Assembly (NCBI RefSeq): GCF_018885265.1
Contig: NZ_CP076538.1
Location: 5,182,001 to 5,246,000 of the forward strand
Source: Amycolatopsis aidingensis
GTDB taxonomy: Bacteria; Actinomycetota; Actinomycetes; Mycobacteriales; Pseudonocardiaceae
Direction: 5' to 3'
DNA: 64,000 nucleotides
A model generated the notes under the pieces. That model saw only the letters and a list, made by a program, of their open reading frames with translations. It made no database searches and was not told the origin of the DNA. A program made the translations under genes and the position numbers. Of this stretch, positions 51,561 through 61,172 are shown piece by piece (the first letter of the stretch is position 1; every line of letters begins with the position of its first letter).

Positions 51561-54500
51561 CCCATCCCACCGATCCCGGCCTGATCCTGATCGAGCCAGC
51601 CGACCTCGACGGGGAGCCGCCGCCCCCGCCGGCAGACGCCTACCGGGACACCCTGCGCGAGGTACTCGGGTGGGCCCGCGACTACCTGTGCGACACCCAC
51701 CCGGAACTCGGCAGGCGTGGTCACGTGTGCCCGTTCGCCAAGGCGGCACTGGACGGCGGCACCAGCTACCTCGCCGTGTTCCCCGGACGGCCGGATCGCG
51801 TGGAGGAGGTGGCGGCCGCGCTGCTCGGCTACCGGGAATGGTTCGAACAGCTGTGCTTCGCGGACCCCGCGCGGGCGCAGTACCACACCATCATGATCAC
51901 CTTCCCCGACCTGGAGGGCACGGATGTGCGCAGGGTGATCGACGGCACCCAGCGCCTGCTCAAGCCGGACTACGTCGGCAGAGGCCTGATGATCGGCGAG
52001 TTCCACGACGGTCCGCCCGAATCGGGTGGGCTGTGGAACCCGGACTTCCGGCCGTTGCGCAGCCCGGTGCCGATGCTGGCGATCCGGAACATGGTGCCCA
52101 CCGATTTCCCGTTCCTGCGCGACGATCCGGAGTTCCTCGCAGGCTATCTCGGTAGGTTCGGCGACCAGGTGCCGCCGCACCTGCGCCAGCAGGTCGCCGA
52201 CGCGGTCGAGGAGTTCGGGCTCACCCCCGCGCTGTCCGCGGTCGGCACCGAGGTGCCGCTGTCCGCGGCGCAACGCAGGCTGTGGTTCCTGAGCAGGCTC
52301 GACCCCGGCAACGCCGTGCATCACGTGGCGCGCGCGGTGCGGCTGCGGGGCGAACTGGACCCCGCCGCGCTCGGCCTCGCCCTGGCCGGGGTGGTGCGCA
52401 GGCATCCCGCACTGCGCACCAGGCTGGCCGAGCGGGACGGGCAGCCGGTGGCCACCATCGCACCGGCCACCGGAGCCGGCAGCTGCCCGGTCTCCCTTCC
52501 CGTCACCACGGTGGACGGCGAGCCCGAGGCCGCCCGCCGGGCCAGGGCGCTGGCCCGGCGGCCGTTCAACCTGCGGCGGGGCCCGCTGCTGCGCGGTGCG
52601 CTGCTCCGGCTGGCCGAGGACGACCATGTGCTGGTGCTCGCCGCGCACCGGATCGCGGCGGACGAGCCGGCACTGGACCTGGTGTGCGCCGAACTCGGCG
52701 GCACAGACGGGGATACTGCGGGCGACTCCGGTGTCGCCGAGCCCGTGGGCACAGCCGAGGAGGACCTGGCCTACTGGGTGCGCAGGCTCGCCGGCGCGCC
52801 CACCCTGGACCTGCCGGCCGACCGGCGCCGCCCGGCCGCGCAGACCTACCGTGGCGCCACCCACCGGTTCCACCTCCCCGCCGCAGTGGTGGCCGGGTTG
52901 CGTGACCTGCATCCGGAGACCGGCTCACCACGGATCCCGCTGCTGGCGGCCTTCGACGTGGTACTGGCGAGACACAGCGGGCAACGGGACCTGCTGGTCG
53001 GCGTCCCCGCCGAGGCGGAGCGGGTGGCGGTCGGCCCGCTGGACACCGTGGCGGTGCTGCGCGCCGACCTGTCCGGGGACCCGGGTTTCGCCGAGCTGGT
53101 ACGGCAGTGCACGGCCGAGGCCGAGCAGGCGCGGCGGCACCGGCTGGCGGCCTTCGAGGACGTGGTGGCCGCGCTGGACGTGCGGCGGAGTCTCGGTGTC
53201 CCGCCGGTGTTCCAGGCGAGCTTCGCGGTGCGGGACACCCCGCCGCGACTGCCGGAGCTCCCCGGGGTGGCCGCAAGGGAGTATCCCTTCGAACTCGGTG
53301 CCACCGAGGTGGATCTCACCCTGCACGGCGCCCCGGCCGAGGACGGCGGCCTCGACCTGGCCATCGGGTACAGCACCGACCTTTTCGACGCCCCGACCGT
53401 GCGCAGGCTGGCCGAGCACCTCACGCTGGTGGCCGCGGCGGTGATCAGCGATCCCACGCTCCCGGTCGGGCGCATCCCGCTGCTCACCCCGCGGCAGCGG
53501 GCCGAGCTGCTGGCGCGGCGGCAGGGACCGGCCGTCGAACTGCCCGATCCGGCTACCCCGCTGACCCTGCTCGGTGCCGGCGCGGCCGCGGACCCGGAGG
53601 CCGGCGCGGTGCGCGGGCCGGACGGCGAGCTGAGCTACCGGGAGCTGCACCGCAGGGCCGCGCAGCTGGCGCATGTGCTGCGGGACTGGGGCGCAGGCCA
53701 GGACACACCCGTCGGAGTGTGCCTTGACCGCTCGGCCGCGATGGTCGTGGCGCTGCTGGGGGTGTGGCTGGCCGGGGCGGCATATGTGCCGCTGGATCCG
53801 GCGTTCCCGCCCGAGCGACTGCGGCACATGCTCGCCGACGCCGGGGTCGAGGTGGTCATCACCCACCAGGCCACCCAGGAGCGGCTGGGCGAACTGCTCG
53901 ACCAGGTGGCGGGCCAGGTCTGCCTGGACACCGACGCGGACGTGCTGGCCGCCCTGCCCGGCACTCCCCCTGACGGCGGGCCTGGCCCGGACGACCTCGC
54001 CTACCTGATCTACACCTCCGGCTCGACCGGAACCCCGAAGGGCGTGGAGATCCCGCACCGCGCGGTGGCCAACCTGCTGACTGCCTTCGCTCGGATCGTC
54101 CCGCTCACCAGGGCGGATCGCTGGCTCGCGGTCACCACCCTGTCCTTCGACATCGCCGCGCTCGAGCTGTTCCACCCCCTCGCCAGCGGCGCCGGGCTGA
54201 TCGTGGCGAGCGAGGCGGAGACCGGTGACGGGGCGGCGCTGCGGCACCGGGCGATCGAGTCCGGAGCCACCGTGCTGCAGGCCACCCCGGCCACCTGGCG
54301 GATGCTGCTGGCAGGCGGTGGGGTGCCTGCCGGGATCCGGTGGCGGCTGTGCGGCGGCGAGGCGGTCCCCCGCGACCTCGCCGACCAGCTCGCCGGGGAC
54401 GGCGCCGCGGTGTGGAACGTCTACGGGCCCACCGAGACCACGGTGTGGTCCGCGGCGGGCCCGATCGCTCCCGCCCCGGCGCCGGTGGAGATCGGGCCAC

Positions 54501-55381
54501 CCATCGCCAACACCAGCATCCACGTGCTGGACGCCGCCGGGGAGCCGGCTCCCACCGGCGTGGTGGGCGAGGTGCACATCGGCGGGCTCGGGCTGGCCCG
54601 CGGCTACCGGAACCTGCCCGAGCTGACCGCCGAGCGGTTCGTGCCCGATCCGTTCCACCCCGGCTCGAGCCTGTACGCCACCGGCGACCTCGCCCGTTAC
54701 CGGCCCGGTGGCGGGCTGGAGTTCCTCGGCCGGGCCGACCACCAGGTCAAGGTGCGTGGGTTCCGGATCGAGCTCGGCGAGATCGAGGCCGCGCTGCTGG
54801 CGCACGAGGGGGTGCACGCGGCCGCCGTCACCAGCTGGCGCAGCGCGGGGGGTGACCACCGGCTGGTCGGCTACGTGGCCGGTGCCGAGGTCACCTGGCC
54901 ACAGCTGCGGGACTGGCTGCGCCGCACCCTGCCGGAGTACATGGTCCCGAGCACGGTGCTGCGGCTGGCGGAACTGCCACTGACCCCGAACGGGAAGGTG
55001 GACCGGGCCGCGCTGCCGGAACCGGAGTGGGACGAGCTTGGCGGCACCCGGCGACCCCCTGGCAACCCGGTGGAGCGGGCGCTGGCCGGGCTGTGGTGCG
55101 AGGTACTCGGCCGCACCGAGATCGGGGTGGACGACGACTTCTTCGCCCTCGGCGGGCATTCCCTGCTCGGCGCGCAGCTGCTGGCCAGGGTGCGCGGTTA
55201 CTTCGACACCGAGGTGCCGATGCGCAGCCTGTTCGAGGCGCCGACCGTGGCGGGCCTTGCCGAGGTGCTGGTGCGGCTGGAGGCGGCGCCAGGGCAGGCA
55301 ACCGCGATCGCCGAGCTGCGCCAGCGGATCGAGGAGATGCCCGACGACGAGGTCGCCGCCCTGCTGGAGCGGTCCCGATGA
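51554..55381 (+). CDS. NRPS with N-terminal DUF, degenerate C, A (Gly), PCP
   Basis: A 1275-aa protein. Residues ~1-225 form a stand-alone-type domain (HVCPFAKAALDGGTSYLAVF ... YHTIMITFPDLEG), which I believe is the database domain DUF6875; function unknown. A condensation-like domain (~230-640) has lost the catalytic motif: HHxxxDG reads AHRIAADE, with Arg366 in place of the catalytic His. An adenylation domain (~660-1160) has the by-eye pocket D-I-L-Q-L-G-V-V-W, which fits the glycine code. PCP ~1185-1250 (FFALGGHSL). GTG 51554 overlaps the monooxygenase stop by 7 bp and follows gagg. Amide formation must be carried out by another enzyme or by an unusual mechanism. Confidence 0.9.
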   Translation: MLTHPTDPGLILIEPADLDGEPPPPPADAYRDTLREVLGWARDYLCDTHPELGRRGHVCPFAKAALDGGTSYLAVFPGRPDRVEEVAAALLGYREWFEQLCFADPARAQYHTIMITFPDLEGTDVRRVIDGTQRLLKPDYVGRGLMIGEFHDGPPESGGLWNPDFRPLRSPVPMLAIRNMVPTDFPFLRDDPEFLAGYLGRFGDQVPPHLRQQVADAVEEFGLTPALSAVGTEVPLSAAQRRLWFLSRLDPGNAVHHVARAVRLRGELDPAALGLALAGVVRRHPALRTRLAERDGQPVATIAPATGAGSCPVSLPVTTVDGEPEAARRARALARRPFNLRRGPLLRGALLRLAEDDHVLVLAAHRIAADEPALDLVCAELGGTDGDTAGDSGVAEPVGTAEEDLAYWVRRLAGAPTLDLPADRRRPAAQTYRGATHRFHLPAAVVAGLRDLHPETGSPRIPLLAAFDVVLARHSGQRDLLVGVPAEAERVAVGPLDTVAVLRADLSGDPGFAELVRQCTAEAEQARRHRLAAFEDVVAALDVRRSLGVPPVFQASFAVRDTPPRLPELPGVAAREYPFELGATEVDLTLHGAPAEDGGLDLAIGYSTDLFDAPTVRRLAEHLTLVAAAVISDPTLPVGRIPLLTPRQRAELLARRQGPAVELPDPATPLTLLGAGAAADPEAGAVRGPDGELSYRELHRRAAQLAHVLRDWGAGQDTPVGVCLDRSAAMVVALLGVWLAGAAYVPLDPAFPPERLRHMLADAGVEVVITHQATQERLGELLDQVAGQVCLDTDADVLAALPGTPPDGGPGPDDLAYLIYTSGSTGTPKGVEIPHRAVANLLTAFARIVPLTRADRWLAVTTLSFDIAALELFHPLASGAGLIVASEAETGDGAALRHRAIESGATVLQATPATWRMLLAGGGVPAGIRWRLCGGEAVPRDLADQLAGDGAAVWNVYGPTETTVWSAAGPIAPAPAPVEIGPPIANTSIHVLDAAGEPAPTGVVGEVHIGGLGLARGYRNLPELTAERFVPDPFHPGSSLYATGDLARYRPGGGLEFLGRADHQVKVRGFRIELGEIEAALLAHEGVHAAAVTSWRSAGGDHRLVGYVAGAEVTWPQLRDWLRRTLPEYMVPSTVLRLAELPLTPNGKVDRAALPEPEWDELGGTRRPPGNPVERALAGLWCEVLGRTEIGVDDDFFALGGHSLLGAQLLARVRGYFDTEVPMRSLFEAPTVAGLAEVLVRLEAAPGQATAIAELRQRIEEMPDDEVAALLERSR

Positions 55382-55403
55382 AGGCGGCAGGAGGAGGAAC
55401 GCG

Positions 55404-58400
55404 ATGACAGCCGAATCCACGGCCGCGCGGGAGGCATTGCTGGCCCGCTTGCTCGCCAGGGACGGGTTCCGGCTCTCCGGCCAGAGCACGGTGCCGCGCC
55501 GCGCGCCAGGAGCCGAGGTACCCCTGTCCTCCGCCCAGCACCGGTTGTGGTTCCTGGACGAGCTGGCGCGCGGCGGCACCGATATGGCGGCGTACCTGAT
55601 GCCAGCGGCCTACCGGCTCACCGGGCCGGTGGACGTGGCCGCGCTGACCGGTGCGCTGGATGCCGTGGTGCGCAGGCACGAGGCGTTGCGGGCGGCGATC
55701 AGGGCCGACGACTCGGGCCGGCCGGTACACGTGATCACCGAACCGGCCGATGCCACCCCGGTGCGGCTGGCGCAGTACGACCTCTCCGGACTGTCCACCA
55801 AGGACGCGGAAGACCGGACGCGGGAACTGGCGGCTGAGGAGACCGGGCGGCCGATGCGGCTGGACCGGCCCCCGCTACTGCGGGCAGCGCTGATCCGCCG
55901 CGGCGAAACCGAGCACGTGCTGGTGCTGTGCGCGCACCACATCGTGTGCGATGACCTCTCCCTCGGCATCCTCACCCACGACCTGCTGACCGCATATCAG
56001 AACATTGTGGACGGTCAGGACGCGCAGGAGGCGGAACCCGAGGTTCGGTTCGGCGACTACCTGGTGTGGCGGAACCGGCGCGGGGGCGGCGACCTGGAGT
56101 ACTGGGCACGGCACCTGGCCGGGGCGCCGCTGCTGCTGGAGCTGCCTACCGAGCGCGGACGCCCGCAGGTCCGCCGGTTCCGTGGGGACAGCGTCACCGT
56201 GCCCATCCCGGCCGAGCTGTCCACGGCCGTGCACGAGCTGGCCCGGCGTACCGAGGCCACCCCGTTCATGGTGCTGCTGGCCGCGTTCTCGGTACTGCTC
56301 GGCCGCTACAGCGACGGAACCGACGTCGTGGTCGGATCCCCGGTCGCCAACCGCAGCCTGCCCGAGCTGAACGACATCGTCGGCATGTTCGTCAACACGC
56401 TCGCGCTGCGGATGGACCTTTCCGGTGAGCCGACCCTGGCGGAGGTGCTGGACCGGGCGCGGCAGGTGGCGGTGTCCGGGCTCAGCCACGCGGACGTACC
56501 GCTGGAGGAGGTGATCGAGCGGGTCAACCCGGTCCGCGATCTCGGCTACAACCCGCTGTTCCAGGTGATGCTGGTGGTGAACCCGGCCCCGCCCGGACGG
56601 GAGGAACGCGGGCTGCGGGTGCGGCCTGCCGGGCTCGGCGCCACCCCGGCGCGGTTCGACCTGACCCTGGTGGTCACCGACGCGCCGGAGGGCCTGCGCG
56701 GGCACCTGGACTTCGACGCGGACCTGTTCGACCCGGCCACCGTGTCCGGGATGGCTGCCGGTCTGGTGCGGGTGCTGCGCGCCATGGTGGACGAGCCCGG
56801 CAGGCCCGCCCGCACCGTGGATCTGGTCGGGCAGGCCGAGCTGGAACGGGTGGCCGCGGGCCCGCCTGCCCCGACGCCGGTGCCGGTGACCGAGCTGATC
56901 ACCGCCCGCGCCGCGCGGTCGCCGGAGGCCACCGCGGTGATCGGACCGGATGAGGAGATCAGCTACGCCGAGCTGCTGCGCCGGGCGCGCGAGGTGGCCA
57001 GGCGGCTGCCAGCCGCAGGCGCCGGGCCGGACGTCCCGATCGGCCTGTGCGCCCCGGCCGGGGTGGACGCGATCGCCGGGCTGCTTGGCATCCTGCTGTC
57101 CGGAAGTGCCTACGTCCCGCTCGATCCAGGGCACCCGGTGTCCCGGCTGTCCTTCCTGCTCGCCGACACCGGCGCACCGGCCGTGGTCACGACCTCCGCG
57201 CACCGGGGGTTGTTCGCGGACTTCCCCGGCACCGTCGTCGTACCGGACGAAGCGGCCGGGCAGGGCGGGCCGATGCCACCGCTGCCCGCGATCCGGCCGG
57301 AGCAGCTCGCGTACGTGATCCACACCTCCGGGTCCACCGGCGAGCCGAAGGGCGTCATGGTGCGGCACGGTGCACTGGCGAACCTGGCCACGGCGTTCCG
57401 GGACGCGCACGGGATCGGCGAGGGGACCCGGCTGCTGATGGTCCCGCCGCTGAGCTTCGATGCCTCGGCAGGCGACATCTTCCCCGCGCTGATCAGTGGC
57501 GCCGCCCTGATGCCGGTCGCCGAGCCTTCCGCACTGAGCGCGCGGGTGCTGCGCGAGCTGTGCGCCCGGCACCGGATCACCGCCGTGGACACGGCCGCCG
57601 CGATCTGGCGGCAGTGGGTGAGCGACCTCGCCGGGGAAGGGCGGATCGACCAGGGGCCGCTGGAACTGCTGATGGTCGGCGGTGAGCAGGTGCCGAGGGA
57701 CACGCTGCGGACCTGGGCCGGGCTCACCGGTGGCGCCGTGCCGCTGTACAACCACTACGGCCCCACCGAGGCCACGGTGTGCGCGCTGACCTACCGGACG
57801 GTGGACGGCGCGGAGCTCGGCGAAACGAATGTCCCCTGTGGACGGCCACTGCCCGGGGTACGGGCCTACGTGCTCGACCGCGCCCTGCGGCCGGTGCCCA
57901 CCGGTGTGCCGGGCGAGCTCTACCTCGGCGGATCCGGCCTGGCCAGGGGTTATCTCCACGATGCGGCCCGTACCGCGGCCGCGTTCCCCGCCGATCCGTT
58001 CTCGCCGGTGGCAGGCGCCAGGATGTACCGCACCGGCGACCTGGCCAGGGTGCGGGCCGACGGCAACCTGGAGTTCCTCGGCCGCGCCGATCGCCAGGTG
58101 AAGATCCGCGGCAACCGGATCGAGCCCGGCGAGGTGGAGGCCGCCCTCAAGCGTCATCCCCAGGTGCGGGAGGCCGCGGTGGTCGCGCACGGGGAACCGG
58201 CGCGACTGGTCGCCTACCTGGTCGCGGACGGGGCGGTGGAGCCCGCGCGGCTACGCGCCGACCTGACCGCGACCCTGCCGGACCACCTGGTGCCCAGCGG
58301 GTTCGTCCCGGTCGGCGCCCTGCCGCTGACCCCGAACGGCAAGGTGGACCACGCCGCGCTGCCTGCGCCCGGCCAGGAGGCGCTGGCCCGGCCCGCGTAC

Positions 58401-59843
58401 GTGCCGCCGGACGGCGGCACCGAGCGGGCGCTGGCGGACATCTGGGCCCGCACCCTCGGTGTGCCCGACATCGGCACCGGGGACAACTTCTTCGACCTCG
58501 GGGGCCATTCCCTGCAAGCCGCCGGGGTGCTGGCCGAGGTGCAGTCGGACCTGGGGGTACGGCTGCCGGTGCGTGCCCTGTTCGAGGCGCCCGACCTGGC
58601 CGCCTTCGCCGCCGCCGTGCGCGGGGCCCGGCCCGGCACGGCGCAACCCGCGCGCCGGGAACCGGGGACCGACCTGCACGGCGAGACCGTGCTACCAGAC
58701 GACGTCTGCGCCGATCTGTCCACAACCGACCATTCCGGCACGGAAACCACCGCACCGGAGGAAATCCTGGTTACCGGCGCGACCGGCCTGATCGGTGCGC
58801 GGCTGGTGCTCCAGCTGCTGCGGGACACCACCGCCAGGGTCCACTGCCTCGTCCGCGCCCCCTCGGCGGATGCGGCCGCGGCCCGGCTGCACGAGGTGCT
58901 GGGCCGCTGTCCCGGCTGGGAACCCGGCTACACCGGCCGGATCGTGGCCCTGCCAGGCGACGTGTCCCGGCCACGGCTCGGCCTGCCCGCGGCGGACTAC
59001 GACCGGCTGTGCACGGCGCTCGACACCGTGTACCACTCGGCCTCGCTGGTCAACGTGGTGCTGCCCTACCAACGGCTGCGGCCGGACAACGTGACCGGGA
59101 CGGTCGAGGTGCTCCGGCTCGCCGGGCGCCGCAGGCGGAAGATCACCCACGTGATCTCCACCCTCGGGGTGTTCTTCGGCTCGGCCTACGCGGGTGCGGT
59201 GATCACCGAAGCCGACCAGCCTGCCCACCCGGAGGGGATGGGTTCCCCCTACGCGCAGAGCAAATGGGTCGCCGACGCCCTGGCCCGCGCCGCCCGCGAG
59301 CGAGGGCTGCCGGTCTCGGTGTACCGGCCGGCACGGGTCACCGGGGACAGCCGCACCGGGGAGAGCAAACCCGGGGACGTGCTGGCCCGCATGCTCGCCA
59401 CCTTCGTCCGGCTCGGCTGCGCCCCCACCTCGGGCACCCCGTTCGACATGGCGCCCGCCGACTTCCTGGCCACCGCGATCGCCCGGCTCTCCCGAGCCCC
59501 GCGCGGCCGCGGTGGCGAGTTCCACTTCTACAACCCGCACACCACCACCGGGGAACAGCTCGGCGCGAGCCTGCGCGAGCTCGGGTTCCCGGTTTCCCCG
59601 GTACACCCCGAGGAATGGCACCGCCGCACCGGCGAGGCACTGGATGCCGGCGAGGAGCTGCCGATCGGGGTGTTCACCGGATACGACATGCCGGAGCGGC
59701 TGCCGGTCTTCGACTGCACGGCGACCGAAGCCGAGCTGGCCGCGGCCGGCCTCGCCTACCCCGCCGTGGACGCCGCGCTGCTGCGCACCTACCTGCGGCA
59801 TCTGATCGACCGCGGGGTGCTGCCCCGCCCGACGGAGAGGTGA
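55404..59843 (+). CDS. NRPS C-A-PCP-terminal reductase
   Basis: A 1479-aa releasing module. C domain ~38-470 with CAHHIVCDD (the DG glycine is Asp, catalytic His kept). A domain ~500-1000 with HTSGSTGEPKG, LSFDASAGD, NHYGPTEATVC, YRTGD, TPNGKVD; by-eye pocket D-A-G-D-M-G-H-V-C suggests an aromatic-type pocket without clear code. PCP ~1015-1085 (FFDLGGHSL). Reductase (thioester reductase, SDR fold) from ~1120 with VTGATGLIG and catalytic Tyr1283/Lys1287 in YAQSK. It releases the chain as aldehyde or alcohol using NADPH. ATG 55404 behind gaggaggaac. Confidence 0.93.
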   Translation: MTAESTAAREALLARLLARDGFRLSGQSTVPRRAPGAEVPLSSAQHRLWFLDELARGGTDMAAYLMPAAYRLTGPVDVAALTGALDAVVRRHEALRAAIRADDSGRPVHVITEPADATPVRLAQYDLSGLSTKDAEDRTRELAAEETGRPMRLDRPPLLRAALIRRGETEHVLVLCAHHIVCDDLSLGILTHDLLTAYQNIVDGQDAQEAEPEVRFGDYLVWRNRRGGGDLEYWARHLAGAPLLLELPTERGRPQVRRFRGDSVTVPIPAELSTAVHELARRTEATPFMVLLAAFSVLLGRYSDGTDVVVGSPVANRSLPELNDIVGMFVNTLALRMDLSGEPTLAEVLDRARQVAVSGLSHADVPLEEVIERVNPVRDLGYNPLFQVMLVVNPAPPGREERGLRVRPAGLGATPARFDLTLVVTDAPEGLRGHLDFDADLFDPATVSGMAAGLVRVLRAMVDEPGRPARTVDLVGQAELERVAAGPPAPTPVPVTELITARAARSPEATAVIGPDEEISYAELLRRAREVARRLPAAGAGPDVPIGLCAPAGVDAIAGLLGILLSGSAYVPLDPGHPVSRLSFLLADTGAPAVVTTSAHRGLFADFPGTVVVPDEAAGQGGPMPPLPAIRPEQLAYVIHTSGSTGEPKGVMVRHGALANLATAFRDAHGIGEGTRLLMVPPLSFDASAGDIFPALISGAALMPVAEPSALSARVLRELCARHRITAVDTAAAIWRQWVSDLAGEGRIDQGPLELLMVGGEQVPRDTLRTWAGLTGGAVPLYNHYGPTEATVCALTYRTVDGAELGETNVPCGRPLPGVRAYVLDRALRPVPTGVPGELYLGGSGLARGYLHDAARTAAAFPADPFSPVAGARMYRTGDLARVRADGNLEFLGRADRQVKIRGNRIEPGEVEAALKRHPQVREAAVVAHGEPARLVAYLVADGAVEPARLRADLTATLPDHLVPSGFVPVGALPLTPNGKVDHAALPAPGQEALARPAYVPPDGGTERALADIWARTLGVPDIGTGDNFFDLGGHSLQAAGVLAEVQSDLGVRLPVRALFEAPDLAAFAAAVRGARPGTAQPARREPGTDLHGETVLPDDVCADLSTTDHSGTETTAPEEILVTGATGLIGARLVLQLLRDTTARVHCLVRAPSADAAAARLHEVLGRCPGWEPGYTGRIVALPGDVSRPRLGLPAADYDRLCTALDTVYHSASLVNVVLPYQRLRPDNVTGTVEVLRLAGRRRRKITHVISTLGVFFGSAYAGAVITEADQPAHPEGMGSPYAQSKWVADALARAARERGLPVSVYRPARVTGDSRTGESKPGDVLARMLATFVRLGCAPTSGTPFDMAPADFLATAIARLSRAPRGRGGEFHFYNPHTTTGEQLGASLRELGFPVSPVHPEEWHRRTGEALDAGEELPIGVFTGYDMPERLPVFDCTATEAELAAAGLAYPAVDAALLRTYLRHLIDRGVLPRPTER

Positions 59844-59848
59844 GGCGG

Positions 59849-61165
59849 ATGCGCCCGTTCGCGCTCGTCTGGGGCGGCCAGCTGGTCTCGGTGGTGGGTT
59901 CCGCGCTGACCGGCTTCGTGCTCGCCGTCTGGGTCTACCAGGTGACCGGATCGGTGACCCAGCTGGCGCTGGTCACCGCCGCCAACACCGTGCCGGGGAT
60001 CCTGCTCGCCCCGGTGGCAGGCGTGGTGGCCGACCGCTGGGACCGCAAGAAAATCATGATCATCGCCGACTTCGCGGCCGCGGTGCCCACGGCGGTGGTC
60101 GCGGTGCTGTACTGGGCGGACCAGTTGCAGGTGTGGCAGCTGTACCTGACCACGTCGTGCACCGCGGCCGCGGGCGTCTTCCACAGCTCGGCCTACTTCA
60201 CCCTGGTGCCGAAGCTGGTGCCCAAGCGGCATCTCGGCCGGATCAACGGCCTGTTCCAGGTCAACTTCGCGATGGCGGCCGCGGCACCGGTGCTCGGCGG
60301 CATCCTGCTGTCCACACTGGACGTCGACGGGGTGCTGCTGCTCGACCTCGGCACCTTCGTCCTCGCGGCCACCGCGCTGCTGGTGACCCGCCTGCCCGAG
60401 GGCGCGACGAAGGCCACCGAGGGCAAGGCAGGGCCACGGTCGATGCTCGGCGATCTCGGCTACGCCTTCCGCTACCTGGCCGGGCGGCCAGGACTGCTGT
60501 GGCTGATCGGCTTCTCGGCCCTGTTCGACCTGCTGTTCGCCTTCGCCGAGGTGCTCATCCGCCCGCTGATCCTCGCCTTCGGCTCGCCCGCGACCCTCGG
60601 GCTGCTGATGTTCGTCGGCGGCGCGGGGTTGTTCGCGGGCACCCTGGTGATGACGGCATGGGGCGGTCCGCGCCGCAAGGTGCACGGCAGCCTGCTGTTC
60701 ACCGGGATCGGCGGGCTGGCGCTGGCCCTGCACAGCCTGGCCCCCTCCGCCCTGCTGATCGCCATCGTCGCGCCGGTGTTCCTGTTCACCCTGCCGATCG
60801 TGAACGGCTGCGTGATGACCGTCTTCCAGACCAAAGTGGACTCCGACGCGCTCGGCAGGGTCACCGGGCTGGCGCGGGTGCTGTGGCAGGCGGCCACCCC
60901 GCTGGGCGCGCTGATCGCGGGCCCGCTCGCCGACCTGGTGTTCGAACCCGCCATGCGGGCGGGCGGAACACTGGCAGGCAGCGTCGGCTCACTGCTCGGC
61001 ACCGGACCCGGCCGCGGGATCGCGCTGCTGTACGCGGTGATCGGGCTGCTGCTGGTGCTGCTCGCCATCGCCGGTTCCCGGCTGCGGCGGCTGCGCCTGC
61101 TGGAGGACGAGCTGCCGGACGCCGTCACCGACGACGAGCCGACCGAACCCGCACCCGCACGCTAG
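59849..61165 (+). CDS. MFS exporter (EntS-like)
   Basis: A 438-aa membrane protein with about 12 hydrophobic helices and the MFS loop motif after helix 2 (GVVADRWDRKKIMI). The layout resembles the EntS/MFS_3 group that exports siderophores and antibiotics. It starts 6 bp after the reductase-containing NRPS gene (ATG 59849 behind gaggcgg). Probable exporter and self-resistance gene of the cluster product. Confidence 0.9.
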   Translation: MRPFALVWGGQLVSVVGSALTGFVLAVWVYQVTGSVTQLALVTAANTVPGILLAPVAGVVADRWDRKKIMIIADFAAAVPTAVVAVLYWADQLQVWQLYLTTSCTAAAGVFHSSAYFTLVPKLVPKRHLGRINGLFQVNFAMAAAAPVLGGILLSTLDVDGVLLLDLGTFVLAATALLVTRLPEGATKATEGKAGPRSMLGDLGYAFRYLAGRPGLLWLIGFSALFDLLFAFAEVLIRPLILAFGSPATLGLLMFVGGAGLFAGTLVMTAWGGPRRKVHGSLLFTGIGGLALALHSLAPSALLIAIVAPVFLFTLPIVNGCVMTVFQTKVDSDALGRVTGLARVLWQAATPLGALIAGPLADLVFEPAMRAGGTLAGSVGSLLGTGPGRGIALLYAVIGLLLVLLAIAGSRLRRLRLLEDELPDAVTDDEPTEPAPAR

Positions 61166-61172
61166 GAGCACC

